Notes: generated by a model not told the origin, from the sequence alone. 64,000 nt of DNA from Segatella copri (GCF_009495355.1 NZ_VZAD01000013.1:98645-162644), one strand, 5' to 3'. Positions 18,173 to 26,737 are shown, numbered from the stretch's first letter. Numbers and translations are program-made.

Positions 18173-18853
18173 TTACATAAATTTAGAAGCATACTTTCTG
18201 CAAATAGGTTCTAGTCCATCTTTATGAGCCTCACCTACTGCCTGGAATTTCCATTCAGAGCCACGACGATATAAGCGTCCAAATTCTACACCTTTATCAG
18301 TAGAGAAGTCTTCATCCAAATCATAACGGCAAATTACCTCTCCATTTATTGCATTCTTAATCTGAATATATGCATCACGAACCTGACCAAAATTATACTT
18401 CATTCGTGGAGCATTCACAGGGTCATTTGCATCTGATGGACTCCAATAGATACTTGCTGTAAAAAGGATTTCTTGCACCTTAGCCGAAGTTTTTGTCAAA
18501 TCCACTTCTATTTCCTCATTACCCTCTCCGGTATCATCGTCATCATCACCTAAATCATCAATAGATCCTAAGACGCTTTTATCTAAAGATATTGGACGCA
18601 TAACAGGTTTGCCGTTTTCATCAAAGATTGGCTTTCCATTATCATCTAAAGCCTGAGTCTGATTACCAGAACCATAGAAAACAAAATCATATTCGTTTTC
18701 TATCTGTCCATTGCTACCCAACAGGAAAGTAGATGCATCCAAATCATAAGCAGGTTCTGCATTTGGATTCACCTTCCATCCCATCTCTACCTTCAAACGA
18801 GTCAAACCAGATTCGATTTCAACTCGTTGACCTTTAATCAAATTAATAGCCAT
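18173..18853 (-). CDS. TerD-domain protein with acidic insert
   Basis: 226 residues. Standard TerD features: KGQRVEIESGL start, YDLDASTFLLGSNGQ, the sequence YDLDEDFSTDKGVEFGRLYRRGSEWKF near residue 180-205 (split here as DLDEDFST and EFGRLYRRGSEW). Residues about 75-112 contain an insert with DDDDD-like acidic run (LGDDDDDTGEGNEE). The acidic positions match the Ca2+ sites of characterised TerD proteins. Third of four TerD copies, two bases upstream of the divergent TerD gene and six bases after the first. Confidence 0.87.
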   Translation of the reverse strand: MAINLIKGQRVEIESGLTRLKVEMGWKVNPNAEPAYDLDASTFLLGSNGQIENEYDFVFYGSGNQTQALDDNGKPIFDENGKPVMRPISLDKSVLGSIDDLGDDDDDTGEGNEEIEVDLTKTSAKVQEILFTASIYWSPSDANDPVNAPRMKYNFGQVRDAYIQIKNAINGEVICRYDLDEDFSTDKGVEFGRLYRRGSEWKFQAVGEAHKDGLEPICRKYASKFM

Positions 18854-18859
18854 AAGCGA

Positions 18860-19432
18860 TTATGCAAATTGTTTAGCATATTTGTTCACGAGAGCCTGCA
18901 GACCACCTTTATTACCATTACCGATAGCCTCAAACTTCCATTCTCCATTATGACGATACAGACGGCCAAACTCTACAGCTGTCTCTATAGAAAAGTCCTC
19001 ATCCAAATCATAACGAGCTATCTCTGTATTTGTCTTTGCATCATAGATACGAATATAAGAATTTCGTACTTGACCAAAATTCTGGCGACGTTCATCAGCT
19101 TTATAAATAGTTGCAGTAAAGATTATCTCTTTAATGTTTTGACTAACCTTTGTCAAGTCAACATTCAGGGTTTCATCATCACCACCATCACTATTTCCAC
19201 CAGTCAGATCATCGCCTGTAGATTCCACAGAACCATCTGGAGCTTTCTGATTTCCATAGAATACAAAGAAGTCCTGTTGTGGAATCTGACCATTCTCACC
19301 CAACATGAATGCAGAAGCATCCAAGTCGAAATCATAACCAGAACCCTCATTTGGATCCCAACCGAGTCCTACACCTACTAATGACAGCCCCTTATCCATA
19401 CTAATGCGCTGTCCTTTTTCAAGATTGATCAT
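18860..19432 (-). CDS. terD: TerD-domain protein, first gene of the ter operon
   Basis: 190 residues, the most canonical TerD here and close to the usual family length. It opens INLEKGQRISMDKG, carries DFDLDASAFMLGENGQ in the first Ca2+-site region, DETLNVDLTKV in the middle, and DEDFSIETAVEFGRLYRHNG near the end. The start is 6 bases upstream-adjacent to the second TerD gene. A -7 box lies 44 bases upstream. TerD binds Ca2+ through the acidic loops and is thought to work at the membrane with TerY and TerB proteins. Confidence 0.88.
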   Translation of the reverse strand: MINLEKGQRISMDKGLSLVGVGLGWDPNEGSGYDFDLDASAFMLGENGQIPQQDFFVFYGNQKAPDGSVESTGDDLTGGNSDGGDDETLNVDLTKVSQNIKEIIFTATIYKADERRQNFGQVRNSYIRIYDAKTNTEIARYDLDEDFSIETAVEFGRLYRHNGEWKFEAIGNGNKGGLQALVNKYAKQFA

Positions 19433-19475
19433 ATTCTCAAATATTTAAATTGTTATTATTATCTGTTTGATGGTG

Positions 19476-19483
19476 CAAAGCTA
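19476..19483 (-). promoter_or_regulatory. Putative -7 box of the ter operon
   Basis: TAGCTTTG on the minus strand (consensus TAnnTTTG), 44 bases before the first TerD start. An inverted repeat GCAA-ACG-TTGC lies further upstream at about 19512-19522 and could be an operator. No clear -33 TTTG at standard spacing. Confidence 0.55.
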
Positions 19484-19563
19484 ATCATTTTTCTCTATAC
19501 CTTTTATATATGCAAACGTTGCAAGTCAACAAGAGTAAAATGTCTAACAAATAGGTTGCAACC

Positions 19564-20958
19564 TTACAAGGCTGAAATTTTCTGCCATTCGTCAGAATCT
19601 AATAAAGGTTTTATTCCCTCATCTATACCATCCTGATAAGTCATCAAATCTGCCGAGATTCTTACTCCATAATTACCATACATATTACGCTGTATTATAT
19701 AGTCTTCTGCATGGAACAAAACATCATTCAATTTCAATATCTGTTTTTTCAATAATGCAATCATTGGCGCACGAGTTGCATAATCCAAGATATTAGGAGC
19801 TTTATCAGCCTCACCGCCAAACTTCTTATAGATGATTTGATATTTCTTCATAATAGCAGCCATTCGTTTTTGATATCTTTCAAGTTGTTTGGCAGTTACA
19901 GGCTTATTAAAGTTGATACCTCCACTCATAGACTCTAACAAAAACAAAGCATATAATGCCTTTTCCCTTCTGTGGATTTTCTCCAACTTGACATCTGCCT
20001 CTGGAAAATAAATTTGCTCTTTAAAAGTATCAATGACAACAGAACTCTTCACACCCTTACGAAGCATTAGAATATCAAAGATCTGCTTATAAAAACCACG
20101 GAAAATAAAACGGCCAGTTTCTTCTTGCAAATAATTCAGTCTTAGATTATGATAGTTCTCTGCCAACAAATCCAATATCTTACGAATAGTACCAAGAGCA
20201 TCATCCTCTATTTCTACAAGCAAGAAATTTGACACCATTCTATCATTCACAAAAGATTCCCCAATCTTTATCATGAAAGAAGGATTTACCATTCCAAACT
20301 CTTTCACATTCAATTTCGCAGCCAACAGGTCTTTACAAAAACGTTCTGTTGACAAGCTACGCAACTGCTTAATAATAACTTGCAGTCGTTCATAGCTCAC
20401 CTTAGGATATAAGAAATCTGCAATCTGATACAAATCCGTTTCAGAAATACTTTGATAATGCTCCGCTATTTTTGGCAAATAGACAAAATCAAAACCCGAT
20501 AATCGTATCTCCGAACAGATTTCCCGATAACTATTTTGGATTTGCTCATTGATTTTCTTATCAAATTCACTTTCAACATAGAGAATTTGAGTATCTTCAA
20601 ATTTTATTTCAGATGTATCAATGGAAAGTACAGTTACCGAACTTCCCATATTGATAGTCAAACAGCAACGTAAAGCTAATATTAGCAAAGCCTCTTCCCT
20701 TGCACAATAATTGTCAGACATTGCCGTTTGATTGAAATCACCAATCAAATCATGTTTAAGACTATCATCAGCCAAAAGAAGTTCATTCAAAGCTGCAGCA
20801 AAAGTATAGGAGGCGGCAACCACTTCATCTTCTTTTTTGATTCCATATTTCTCACGCAAAGAATCAAGAAAGATAATCTCTCTTGCATCAATGATACCAT
20901 CAGCCTCTATCAAATCAGAAACTATTCTCATTATACTTGCACGTTCAGACTGCCTCAT
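19564..20958 (-). CDS. TerB-like domain protein
   Basis: 464 residues from the preferred start MRQSERASIMRIV at 20958, which has AGGAAAGG just upstream; a longer frame begins at 21054 in non-conserved repeat sequence. Residues about 1-100 resemble TerB: an all-helical domain with LIEADGIIDAREIIFLD, the acidic metal-binding-like pattern of the family. The remaining 360 residues are helical with a mixed region near 200-330 and match no family I know. No membrane segments. It lies 131 bases upstream of the TerD operon in the same direction, with a separate -7 box for the latter between them. Likely a large cytosolic Ter scaffold. Confidence 0.7.
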   Translation of the reverse strand: MRQSERASIMRIVSDLIEADGIIDAREIIFLDSLREKYGIKKEDEVVAASYTFAAALNELLLADDSLKHDLIGDFNQTAMSDNYCAREEALLILALRCCLTINMGSSVTVLSIDTSEIKFEDTQILYVESEFDKKINEQIQNSYREICSEIRLSGFDFVYLPKIAEHYQSISETDLYQIADFLYPKVSYERLQVIIKQLRSLSTERFCKDLLAAKLNVKEFGMVNPSFMIKIGESFVNDRMVSNFLLVEIEDDALGTIRKILDLLAENYHNLRLNYLQEETGRFIFRGFYKQIFDILMLRKGVKSSVVIDTFKEQIYFPEADVKLEKIHRREKALYALFLLESMSGGINFNKPVTAKQLERYQKRMAAIMKKYQIIYKKFGGEADKAPNILDYATRAPMIALLKKQILKLNDVLFHAEDYIIQRNMYGNYGVRISADLMTYQDGIDEGIKPLLDSDEWQKISAL

Positions 20959-20969
20959 GCCTTTCCTAT

Positions 20970-21266
20970 TTAATGACAGAGGCTCCCAACCTGCCAGATT
21001 ATTATTAAGGTATATATACAAAGAAGCGCGGAGCCAGTCTGCTGCTCGTTCCACGCTATTAAGGCCTTCGCATTGCCCTGTCTGTCGAAACGAACAACGC
21101 TGGAAGCCCCACGCCGATGTAAGTATATAGTACCACCTATCAACTCATTGCTAAGTGCTATGAGCCAATAAGGGCTGTATATATGATACATCCCAAGGGG
21201 CGTCCCCGTTGCTTTGTTCTTGACAGACATTTGGAAGTTGCGAAGTTCTAATAGCGTCAAAACCAA
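20970..21266 (-). other. Repeat-like stretch with a doubtful 98-codon frame
   Basis: The 500 bases upstream of the TerB-like gene contain no convincing gene. An open frame reads RRGASSVVRFDRQGNAKALI and then WNEQQTGSALLCIY, wording that I associate with an interspersed repeat seen in Prevotella-type genomes rather than a conserved protein (from memory, unchecked). A perfect CTGCAAAA-CT-TTTTGCAG palindrome follows at 21370-21387. Nothing else is visible up to 21490. Confidence 0.3.
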
Positions 21267-21490
21267 AGCGTACAGTTACGCCTTTATGTATATATGTCCA
21301 TCCCACCTTCGCCCAGTTGGAGCTTCCAGTAAGGATAAGACAATGTAAAAGTAAAAAATATTATTGAAACTGCAAAACTTTTTGCAGAAAAAGTTACGAA
21401 AAAAGTTGTGGAAGGGGATATAAAGGGAGAAACATAGTCTCCTCATGCCCCACGAAATAAAAAAAACACGAAGCATTGCCACAAAATTAA

Positions 21491-21661
21491 ACAGCGCAAG
21501 AAATCAAGATTGTTGTAGAAGGTGGTGTTGATGCCGCAGAAAAGCAGATAAGAGCCAACCAATATACCGAGCCTTTCAAGGCTTACAAAGGAAGAGTCAT
21601 CGCCCTCGCCGTGGAACTGGACGACAAAGGAAAAGGCCTCGTCGATTGGAAAGAAGTGTAA
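21491..21661 (+). pseudogene. C-terminal remnant of an AAA-ATPase / PD-(D/E)XK nuclease-like protein
   Basis: A 56-codon open stretch without a start reads TAQEIKIVVEGGVDAAEKQI and continues YTEPFKAYKGRVIALAVELD to a normal stop. This matches the end of the large Bacteroidota family with an AAA-ATPase-like domain and a C-terminal PD-(D/E)XK fold. Everything upstream of the tail is missing and a stop precedes it, so it is a dead fragment, possibly left by an insertion or deletion next to the VapE element. Confidence 0.65.
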
Positions 21662-21762
21662 TGAAAAGATTCGGCTCACCACGATAGATAATGGATGCGT
21701 TCTTTCTCTTTATAATTATGGTTCGTGCCCACACGTACGTATAATTTATTTTTTATAAAAAT

Positions 21763-21783
21763 GTATCAAAGTATCATTTTTGA
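21763..21783. repeat. Left 21-nt terminal inverted repeat of the DUF6078-VapE element
   Basis: The sequence beginning GTATCAAAGTATCAT is repeated in inverted orientation at 24639-24659 with a single mismatch (20 of 21 positions). The pair encloses the DUF6078 and VapE genes. Confidence 0.55.
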
Positions 21784-21856
21784 TGTTCAGCACCGTTATA
21801 TCTAATTGATATATTAGCAGTTGCCGGCAATGAGACTTTTCGTGAAATATGATGAG

Positions 21857-21889
21857 AAGTATCATAAAAGTATCATAGAAGTATCATAA
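21857..21889 (+). repeat. Iteron array: three 11-bp direct repeats
   Basis: AAGTATCATA occurs at 21857, 21868 and 21879, exactly one helical turn apart (11 bp). It lies 100 bases upstream of the DUF6078 gene. Phased repeats of this kind bind replication or regulatory proteins. Confidence 0.65.
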
Positions 21890-21989
21890 AAGTCGCATTT
21901 TTTGGAAAAAAATATCATTTTCGATGCAACATTTTGCCATTTTCCACGTTATTAAGATAATCAATTATTAACTTAATACCCAATAACAC

Positions 21990-22445
21990 ATGGACGAAAA
22001 AGAACTGCTGAGAAAAGCTTTTGAGTATGGCGAGGTGCCAGGCATCATCACCTACTGCTTCACCGAACTTTGTCCGATGAAAAACAACTGTATCCACTAT
22101 CTCGCCTCGCTTTACAAGAACGACGACACCAAGCGGGGCCATGCCATCTTCCCCAATGCCTTGAAAGACGGAAAATGCGAGTTCTTCGCCCCACTGCGTA
22201 TCGTGAAAATGGCCTGGGGATTCGACAAGCTCTTTGCCGAGGTGAAGTTGAAGGACGCTCCCCTGCTCCGCTCCGAGATGAGAAGCTACCTCGGCAGCAA
22301 GGGACAGTACTACCGATATAAACTGGGACAACAGAAACTCGTGCCCGAACAGCAGGAATACATCAAGCAACTCTTCGCTCGCTTCGGTTACAAGGATGTG
22401 GATTTCGAATACTTCGCCGAGGAAATCGACTTCACGAGTATATGA
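21990..22445 (+). CDS. DUF6078 family protein
   Basis: 151 residues. It begins MDEKELLRKAFEYGEVPG and has cysteines at CFTELCPMKNNC (about 24-35) that may bind metal, then a helical domain with YYRYKLGQQKLVPEQQEY. This small protein is found next to VapE-type genes in Prevotella/Bacteroides, and here it is upstream of one in the same direction. Codon use is more GC-rich than in the flanking ter cluster, which fits a transferred element. Role unknown; a regulatory or replication-accessory role is inference. Confidence 0.7.
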   Translation: MDEKELLRKAFEYGEVPGIITYCFTELCPMKNNCIHYLASLYKNDDTKRGHAIFPNALKDGKCEFFAPLRIVKMAWGFDKLFAEVKLKDAPLLRSEMRSYLGSKGQYYRYKLGQQKLVPEQQEYIKQLFARFGYKDVDFEYFAEEIDFTSI

Positions 22446-22509
22446 TGAAGAATCCTGCCACCCATGGTTTCTCCGTGCCCACCACATGTTCCCTTACGGA
22501 CCGACGGAC

Positions 22510-22553
22510 GGGCATCGACTGAACAAGCCTTGGGCATCGACTGAACAAGCCTC
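22510..22553 (+). repeat. Two 22-bp direct repeats
   Basis: GGGCATCGACTGAACAAGCC plus two bases occurs twice without a gap (22510-22531, 22532-22553), differing in the last base. It lies between the DUF6078 stop and the VapE start. Confidence 0.75.
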
Positions 22554-22583
22554 GGGCACACACTGCCAACACAGTGGGCAACA

Positions 22584-22616
22584 AGTGCCCAAATGGGAAG
22601 CCCACTTTTGGGCACT
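22584..22616 (+). promoter_or_regulatory. Hairpin in the leader of the VapE gene
   Basis: AGTGCCCAAA (22584-22593) and its perfect complement (22607-22616) with a 13-nt loop, 39 bases before the VapE start. No T-run follows directly. It may control translation or be part of an origin-like region. Confidence 0.45.
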
Positions 22617-22654
22617 ATACTTTCTTTTTCCAACAAGCTTTCAAAAAAAACATC

Positions 22655-24523
22655 ATGAAGATTACAATCGTACACAACGACAATAAGAAGCAACTCCTCG
22701 TAAGCACAAAGACGATGGAGAAACTACTGGAGCGCATCGCTAAGGACGACAGCAAGCAGAGCGTAACCCGATTCAGAGACTACGCCGCCTACATCGACGA
22801 AGACTACCGTTTCTACAAGGACATGCCTACATGGATGCACATCTATCCTGCCGCCGAGTTTGCGAAGGACGAGAACAGCAACCTGAAGATGAAGATTTGT
22901 AATGGCATCCTGCTCCTCAAGTTCAACAACATCACCGACCCCGACGGCACGGAAGGCGTGAAGCGTTCGGTCGCCATCCTGCCCTCCACCTTTGCCGCAC
23001 TGGAAAGTGCCGACGGAAAGAGCGTCATCGTGCTGGTAAAATTCACCAACCAGAACGACAAGCTGCCTACTTCCGAGCCTGAGGCGGAGCAGCTCTATCG
23101 CATCGCCTACCAACAGATCCACCCCATCTACCAAGCCGTGGTCAAGGCATCGCTCACCATCGGCGCCCAGGTTGCTTCCGTCGAGGCTTCCTCTGCCATG
23201 TCGAACGAGCCTTCGCTGCACAACAGTTTCATGATGACGCTGGATGCCCACCCTTATTACAATGCCAAGGCGGTGGCGATGAGGATAGACTGTCATTACC
23301 GCACGGAAGACACCGACCAGCAAGCCGATCCTGAAGCGAAAGGAAAGGCCAGAAACGAGGACATGGACTGCAAGGACGAGAAAAACGACATAGCAAGCAT
23401 GATGCTGCTGTTGAGAAACCAATACCATTTCAGATACAACTCGGTAATGAAATACGTGGAATACCAGCCGAAGGAGAAAGGATGGTACGGATACCGACCC
23501 GTGGAGCCGAGGGTGATGAAAAGAATGACGCTCGAAGTACAGTTGGCTGGACTAAGGGTGAGCATCAAGGACGTGAGGAATTTTCTGGAGTCGGACTACA
23601 TCAAGAATTACAATCCGATAGAAGAGTATCTCTATCTGTGCCACAACAAGTGGGACGGCAAGGACCACATCCGTGCCTTGGCCCGCACCGTGCCCACCAA
23701 CAATCCATACTGGGCAGACTGGTTTTACACGTGGTTTCTCGGCATGGTGGACCAATGGCGTGGATACACACATCGCCAGTACGGCAACTCGGTGGCTCCG
23801 CTCCTCATCTCCAAACAGGGCTTCAACAAGAGCACATTCTGCCGCCGCCTCTTGCCGCCCGAACTGCAATGGGGTTACAGCGACAACCTGATTCTCTCGG
23901 AGAAACGACAGGTGTACCAGGCGATGGCACAGTTCATGCTCATCAATCTTGACGAGTTCAACCAGATTTCACCACAGGTGCAACAGGGTTTTCTGAAGAA
24001 TCTTATCCAGTTACCTACGCTGAAATACAAGCCGCCGTACGGAAGTCACGTCATGGAGTTTCCACGCCTCGCCTCCTTCATCGCCACGAGCAACATGAAC
24101 GATATCCTCACCGACCCATCCGGCAACCGCCGTTTCATCGGCATCGAGTTGACGGGGCCCATCGACGTGAGTGTCCGCCCCAACCACCAGCAGCTTTTCG
24201 CCCAGGCGCTTGTGGCGTTGGGCAATGGCGAGAAGTGTTATTTCGACGCCGAGCAGGTGAAGCTCATCATGCAGAGCAACTGCCAGTTTGAGGTGGTTCA
24301 GCCGATAGACCAGTATTTCCGTCTCTACTTCGAACCTGCCGACGACGAGAAGGAAGGTGAGTACATGACGGCCGCCGAGATTTTCGACTTTCTGAAAAAG
24401 CAGATAGGTTCGTCGCTGAAAGTAAACAGCTTGATGGGATTCGGACGAAAATTGGCTAACATGACGCAACTGAACCACAAGCGTTTCGCCGATGGAATGA
24501 AATATCTGGTAAAGAAAAGATAA
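22655..24523 (+). CDS. VapE-like protein with BT4734-type N-terminal domain
   Basis: 622 residues from MKITIVHNDNKKQLL; a longer frame begins at 22574 inside the hairpin. Residues about 1-250 match the BT4734/BF3469-like N-terminal domain, with a Gly/Asp-rich patch. The C-terminal half is the VapE P-loop helicase-like domain: a degenerate Walker A in SKQGFNKSTFCRR, a Walker B-like INLDEFN and the sensor TSNMNDILTDPSGNRRF. The family occurs in phage and integrative elements, where it resembles primase-helicase modules of satellites. It is the main enzyme of the TIR-bounded element and is followed by a hairpin terminator. Confidence 0.85.
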   Translation: MKITIVHNDNKKQLLVSTKTMEKLLERIAKDDSKQSVTRFRDYAAYIDEDYRFYKDMPTWMHIYPAAEFAKDENSNLKMKICNGILLLKFNNITDPDGTEGVKRSVAILPSTFAALESADGKSVIVLVKFTNQNDKLPTSEPEAEQLYRIAYQQIHPIYQAVVKASLTIGAQVASVEASSAMSNEPSLHNSFMMTLDAHPYYNAKAVAMRIDCHYRTEDTDQQADPEAKGKARNEDMDCKDEKNDIASMMLLLRNQYHFRYNSVMKYVEYQPKEKGWYGYRPVEPRVMKRMTLEVQLAGLRVSIKDVRNFLESDYIKNYNPIEEYLYLCHNKWDGKDHIRALARTVPTNNPYWADWFYTWFLGMVDQWRGYTHRQYGNSVAPLLISKQGFNKSTFCRRLLPPELQWGYSDNLILSEKRQVYQAMAQFMLINLDEFNQISPQVQQGFLKNLIQLPTLKYKPPYGSHVMEFPRLASFIATSNMNDILTDPSGNRRFIGIELTGPIDVSVRPNHQQLFAQALVALGNGEKCYFDAEQVKLIMQSNCQFEVVQPIDQYFRLYFEPADDEKEGEYMTAAEIFDFLKKQIGSSLKVNSLMGFGRKLANMTQLNHKRFADGMKYLVKKR

Positions 24524-24557
24524 AGCAGCCTAAAATGAGACTTCCATGATACTTTTA

Positions 24558-24591
24558 TGAGACTTTTCGGAACAAAATCCGAAAAGTCTCA
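24558..24591 (+). terminator. Hairpin terminator after VapE
   Basis: Perfect 14-bp stem (TGAGACTTTTCGGA and its complement) with a 6-nt loop, followed by TTTATTATA. The left arm repeats TGAGACTTTTCG found at 21831-21842 upstream of the iterons, so part of it is an element-internal direct repeat. Confidence 0.75.
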
Positions 24592-24638
24592 TTTATTATA
24601 TATGTCTATCTATCAATGTATTACAAAAAGTTTCAAAG

Positions 24639-24659
24639 TCAAGAATGATACTTTGATAC
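24639..24659. repeat. Right 21-nt terminal inverted repeat of the DUF6078-VapE element
   Basis: Complement of the left repeat at 21763-21783 with one mismatch. Element length between outer ends is about 2.9 kb. Confidence 0.55.
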
Positions 24660-24694
24660 TTTTCTTTCAAAAAAAAATATTTACGGGCAAGAGA

Positions 24695-26275
24695 TCAGCA
24701 TCCTAAGTAAACCATAAGTCCACCCAGTACGATATACAACACGGCGTATGGGATAGCGGAACGGAGGATCTCGCCGTCCTTACCCTCCATGTCGCATGAG
24801 GCAGTGGCGATGGCGATGCTCTGCGGACTGATCATCTTTCCACCCGTGGCACCTGTGGTATTGGCGGCAACAAGCCAGTTGCTTTGACTTCCCTCCACCC
24901 CGAAGAAAGTATCAGTGCCCGTCATGCCGAGCTGGTTGGCAACATGCGCCTGGAGCTTGGCGAAGAGAATATTGGATGAAGTATCAGAACCCGTTACGAA
25001 GGTACCGATGGCACCAATCATCGGAGCTACCAATGGATAGAAATCACCCGTCACAGCCACCAAGCCCGAGGCGATGGAAGTTATCATACCCGAATAGTTC
25101 ATCACACTCGCCAAGGCTATCAGCGAACAGATGGTAACCACCGTCTTGCGCAAGTTCACCGTGGTTCGGGCCAAGATGACCATCAGTCGCTTGAAACTCA
25201 ACCCCTGTACCAATCCACCGATCGTAGCACCCAGGAAGAGCATCAACCCTGCATTCGAAATCCAACCGAACTTAAAGGTACTGCCCAGCACCGGCAGATT
25301 AACAGCACTCACCAAATGCGTCTTCAGGAAGGCGTTGACTGGAGGACAGAGCGCACCCGACACCAAGATAAACACCAATATAAAGAGGTAAACGCTCCAC
25401 GCCTTGAAGCTCTCGGAGAAAGTGAAGGTCTCCTGTTTCTGCACCTTGCTCTTTCTCGCAAACACCTTGGCATAAACGATAATGGCAACGATGGCGGCGA
25501 TAGAGCCGATGATGGCAGGAGTCTCCGAACCGAGATAATAGCCGCAGACGAACTGCACCGCCACGGAAATCATTCCCACCCAAAGGGATATGACAAGGTT
25601 CTTGACGAGATTATGCCTGTCGGTAAGGGTAAGGATGATGAAAGGCAGGATGATGAAGAGCGGAGACAACTGTATGATGGCGAATGCCGATGTTTCGCAA
25701 ATCTGCGCCACCGATGCCGAGCCGCTTTCCGCCACCTCATTGCAGAGCGTGGTGACAGGCACACCGACGGCACCAAATCCCGTTGCCACCGTGTTGCCGA
25801 CCAAGGACACCAGAGCCGAGAACATGGGTTTGAATCCCAGTCCGATGAGGATGGCGGCAGGAATCGCCACCGCCGTACCGAAGCCAGCCATGCCTTCGAG
25901 CAATCCGCCGAATCCCCAGACGAGCAGCAGCACGAGCAATCCCTTATCGTCTGTAATCGAAGTGAATTGTTTCTTGATAACCTCAATCTGCTTGCTTTCC
26001 ACCAATATATTATAGCTATAGATAGCCATCAGGATGATGATGAGGATCGGGAACACCGCCTTCAGCAGACCTTCCACCACAGCCCATCCCGTCAGGGCGA
26101 GGATGCTGTCCCCCGCATGTTCCGGGGCTATCATCCCCAGTGGAGAGGCGGCGAAAAGAGCCAGCAATACAGTTACTACGAGTGTCAACAAGGCGCTCTT
26201 ATGTCCTGCCATCTTGAAGCCGAGCATCAAGACGAAGAGCAACACAATGGGTACAATAGAAATAATAGATGCCAT
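24695..26275 (-). CDS. lctP: L-lactate permease (LctP family)
   Basis: 526 residues with about 13 transmembrane helices. Family signatures are visible: GLLEGMAGFGTAVAIPAAIL near residue 130, GAVGVPVTTL, and FVTGSDTSSNILFAKLQ near 440, plus the final TGATGGKMISPQSIAIA. The protein moves lactate (and probably glycolate) with protons across the inner membrane. It is monocistronic: the upstream region carries a -7 box and the preceding minus-strand unit ends in a strong hairpin. The downstream stretch to 24659 holds the VapE element end. Confidence 0.9.
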   Translation of the reverse strand: MASIISIVPIVLLFVLMLGFKMAGHKSALLTLVVTVLLALFAASPLGMIAPEHAGDSILALTGWAVVEGLLKAVFPILIIILMAIYSYNILVESKQIEVIKKQFTSITDDKGLLVLLLVWGFGGLLEGMAGFGTAVAIPAAILIGLGFKPMFSALVSLVGNTVATGFGAVGVPVTTLCNEVAESGSASVAQICETSAFAIIQLSPLFIILPFIILTLTDRHNLVKNLVISLWVGMISVAVQFVCGYYLGSETPAIIGSIAAIVAIIVYAKVFARKSKVQKQETFTFSESFKAWSVYLFILVFILVSGALCPPVNAFLKTHLVSAVNLPVLGSTFKFGWISNAGLMLFLGATIGGLVQGLSFKRLMVILARTTVNLRKTVVTICSLIALASVMNYSGMITSIASGLVAVTGDFYPLVAPMIGAIGTFVTGSDTSSNILFAKLQAHVANQLGMTGTDTFFGVEGSQSNWLVAANTTGATGGKMISPQSIAIATASCDMEGKDGEILRSAIPYAVLYIVLGGLMVYLGC

Positions 26276-26304
26276 AAGTTATTCAGATTTTATGTTTTTG
26301 CCTG

Positions 26305-26312
26305 CAAATATA
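26305..26312 (-). promoter_or_regulatory. Putative -7 box of lctP
   Basis: TATATTTG on the minus strand, 30 bases upstream of the lctP start. Confidence 0.55.
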
Positions 26313-26404
26313 ACAATTTTCTTTGAGAATAGTATAAAGAAATAAGTATTTTTAAGGCAACAATTATGCCCCAATATATGAAGTCTGATGAAAGAAAACA
26401 TGCA

Positions 26405-26496
26405 GAAAAAACGAAGCCGGCTTCATGTGGCAACGCAAGTACTTTCGTTGTTGATTTAAAGTACTTACGATTGCCATAGAAGCCGGCTTCGTTTTA
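26405..26496 (-). terminator. Long hairpin terminator after the small KP-type peptide gene
   Basis: Arms of about 37 nt (26409-26445 and 26458-26495) share AACGAAGCCGGCTTC and AAGTACTTT blocks, with a few mismatches; the minus strand ends in TTTTTT. It separates the 26513-28599 unit from lctP. Confidence 0.75.
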
Positions 26497-26512
26497 GGGG
26501 GTATTCCCTCTT

Positions 26513-26737
26513 CTATTCATCCCATGCAGTCCAGGGGTTGTAGGGTTTTGCCATATCGGCAACACTGCCGTTGCCGTTGTTTTCATTTCCTCCTTCTGAT
26601 GAAGTTCCACCCACATTAGTGCCAGTTCCTTCGTGGACGATTTGGTTCTGGTCTACTTTTCCAGGCGATGCGGCTATGAAATGTTCTGTTTCCATCTTCA
26701 CCAATATCATAGTTGGCTTGTTGTATATCTTTTTCAT
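26513..26737 (-). CDS. Small KP-type peptide, 74 residues, with Trp-rich C-terminus
   Basis: It begins MKKIYNKPTMILVKMETEHF followed by IAASPG, a start I recall from many Prevotella/Bacteroides small proteins (KKxYxKPxxxxV, then AASPG). The middle is Gly/Asn/Ser-rich and disordered; the end is YNPWTAWDE. No classical signal peptide, though AASPG could be a processing point. It lies downstream of the secreted OB-fold-like protein gene (65-base gap) and before a strong terminator. Function unknown; it could be a peptide precursor or a small exported protein, which the sequence alone cannot decide. Confidence 0.65.
   Translation of the reverse strand: MKKIYNKPTMILVKMETEHFIAASPGKVDQNQIVHEGTGTNVGGTSSEGGNENNGNGSVADMAKPYNPWTAWDE

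Noticed and set aside
18860..19432. Assigning classical tellurite resistance to the cluster
   Set aside because: No TerC, TerA or tellurite-specific gene is present in the window; the gene set supports a general Ter stress system rather than proven tellurite resistance.
22724..23428. Minus-strand frame of 234 codons opposite VapE
   Set aside because: Covered by the conserved VapE gene; no motif in the antisense product.
25316..26326. Plus-strand frame of 336 codons opposite the lactate permease
   Set aside because: Hydrophilic low-complexity translation typical of the complement of membrane-protein codons; lctP on the minus strand is full length.
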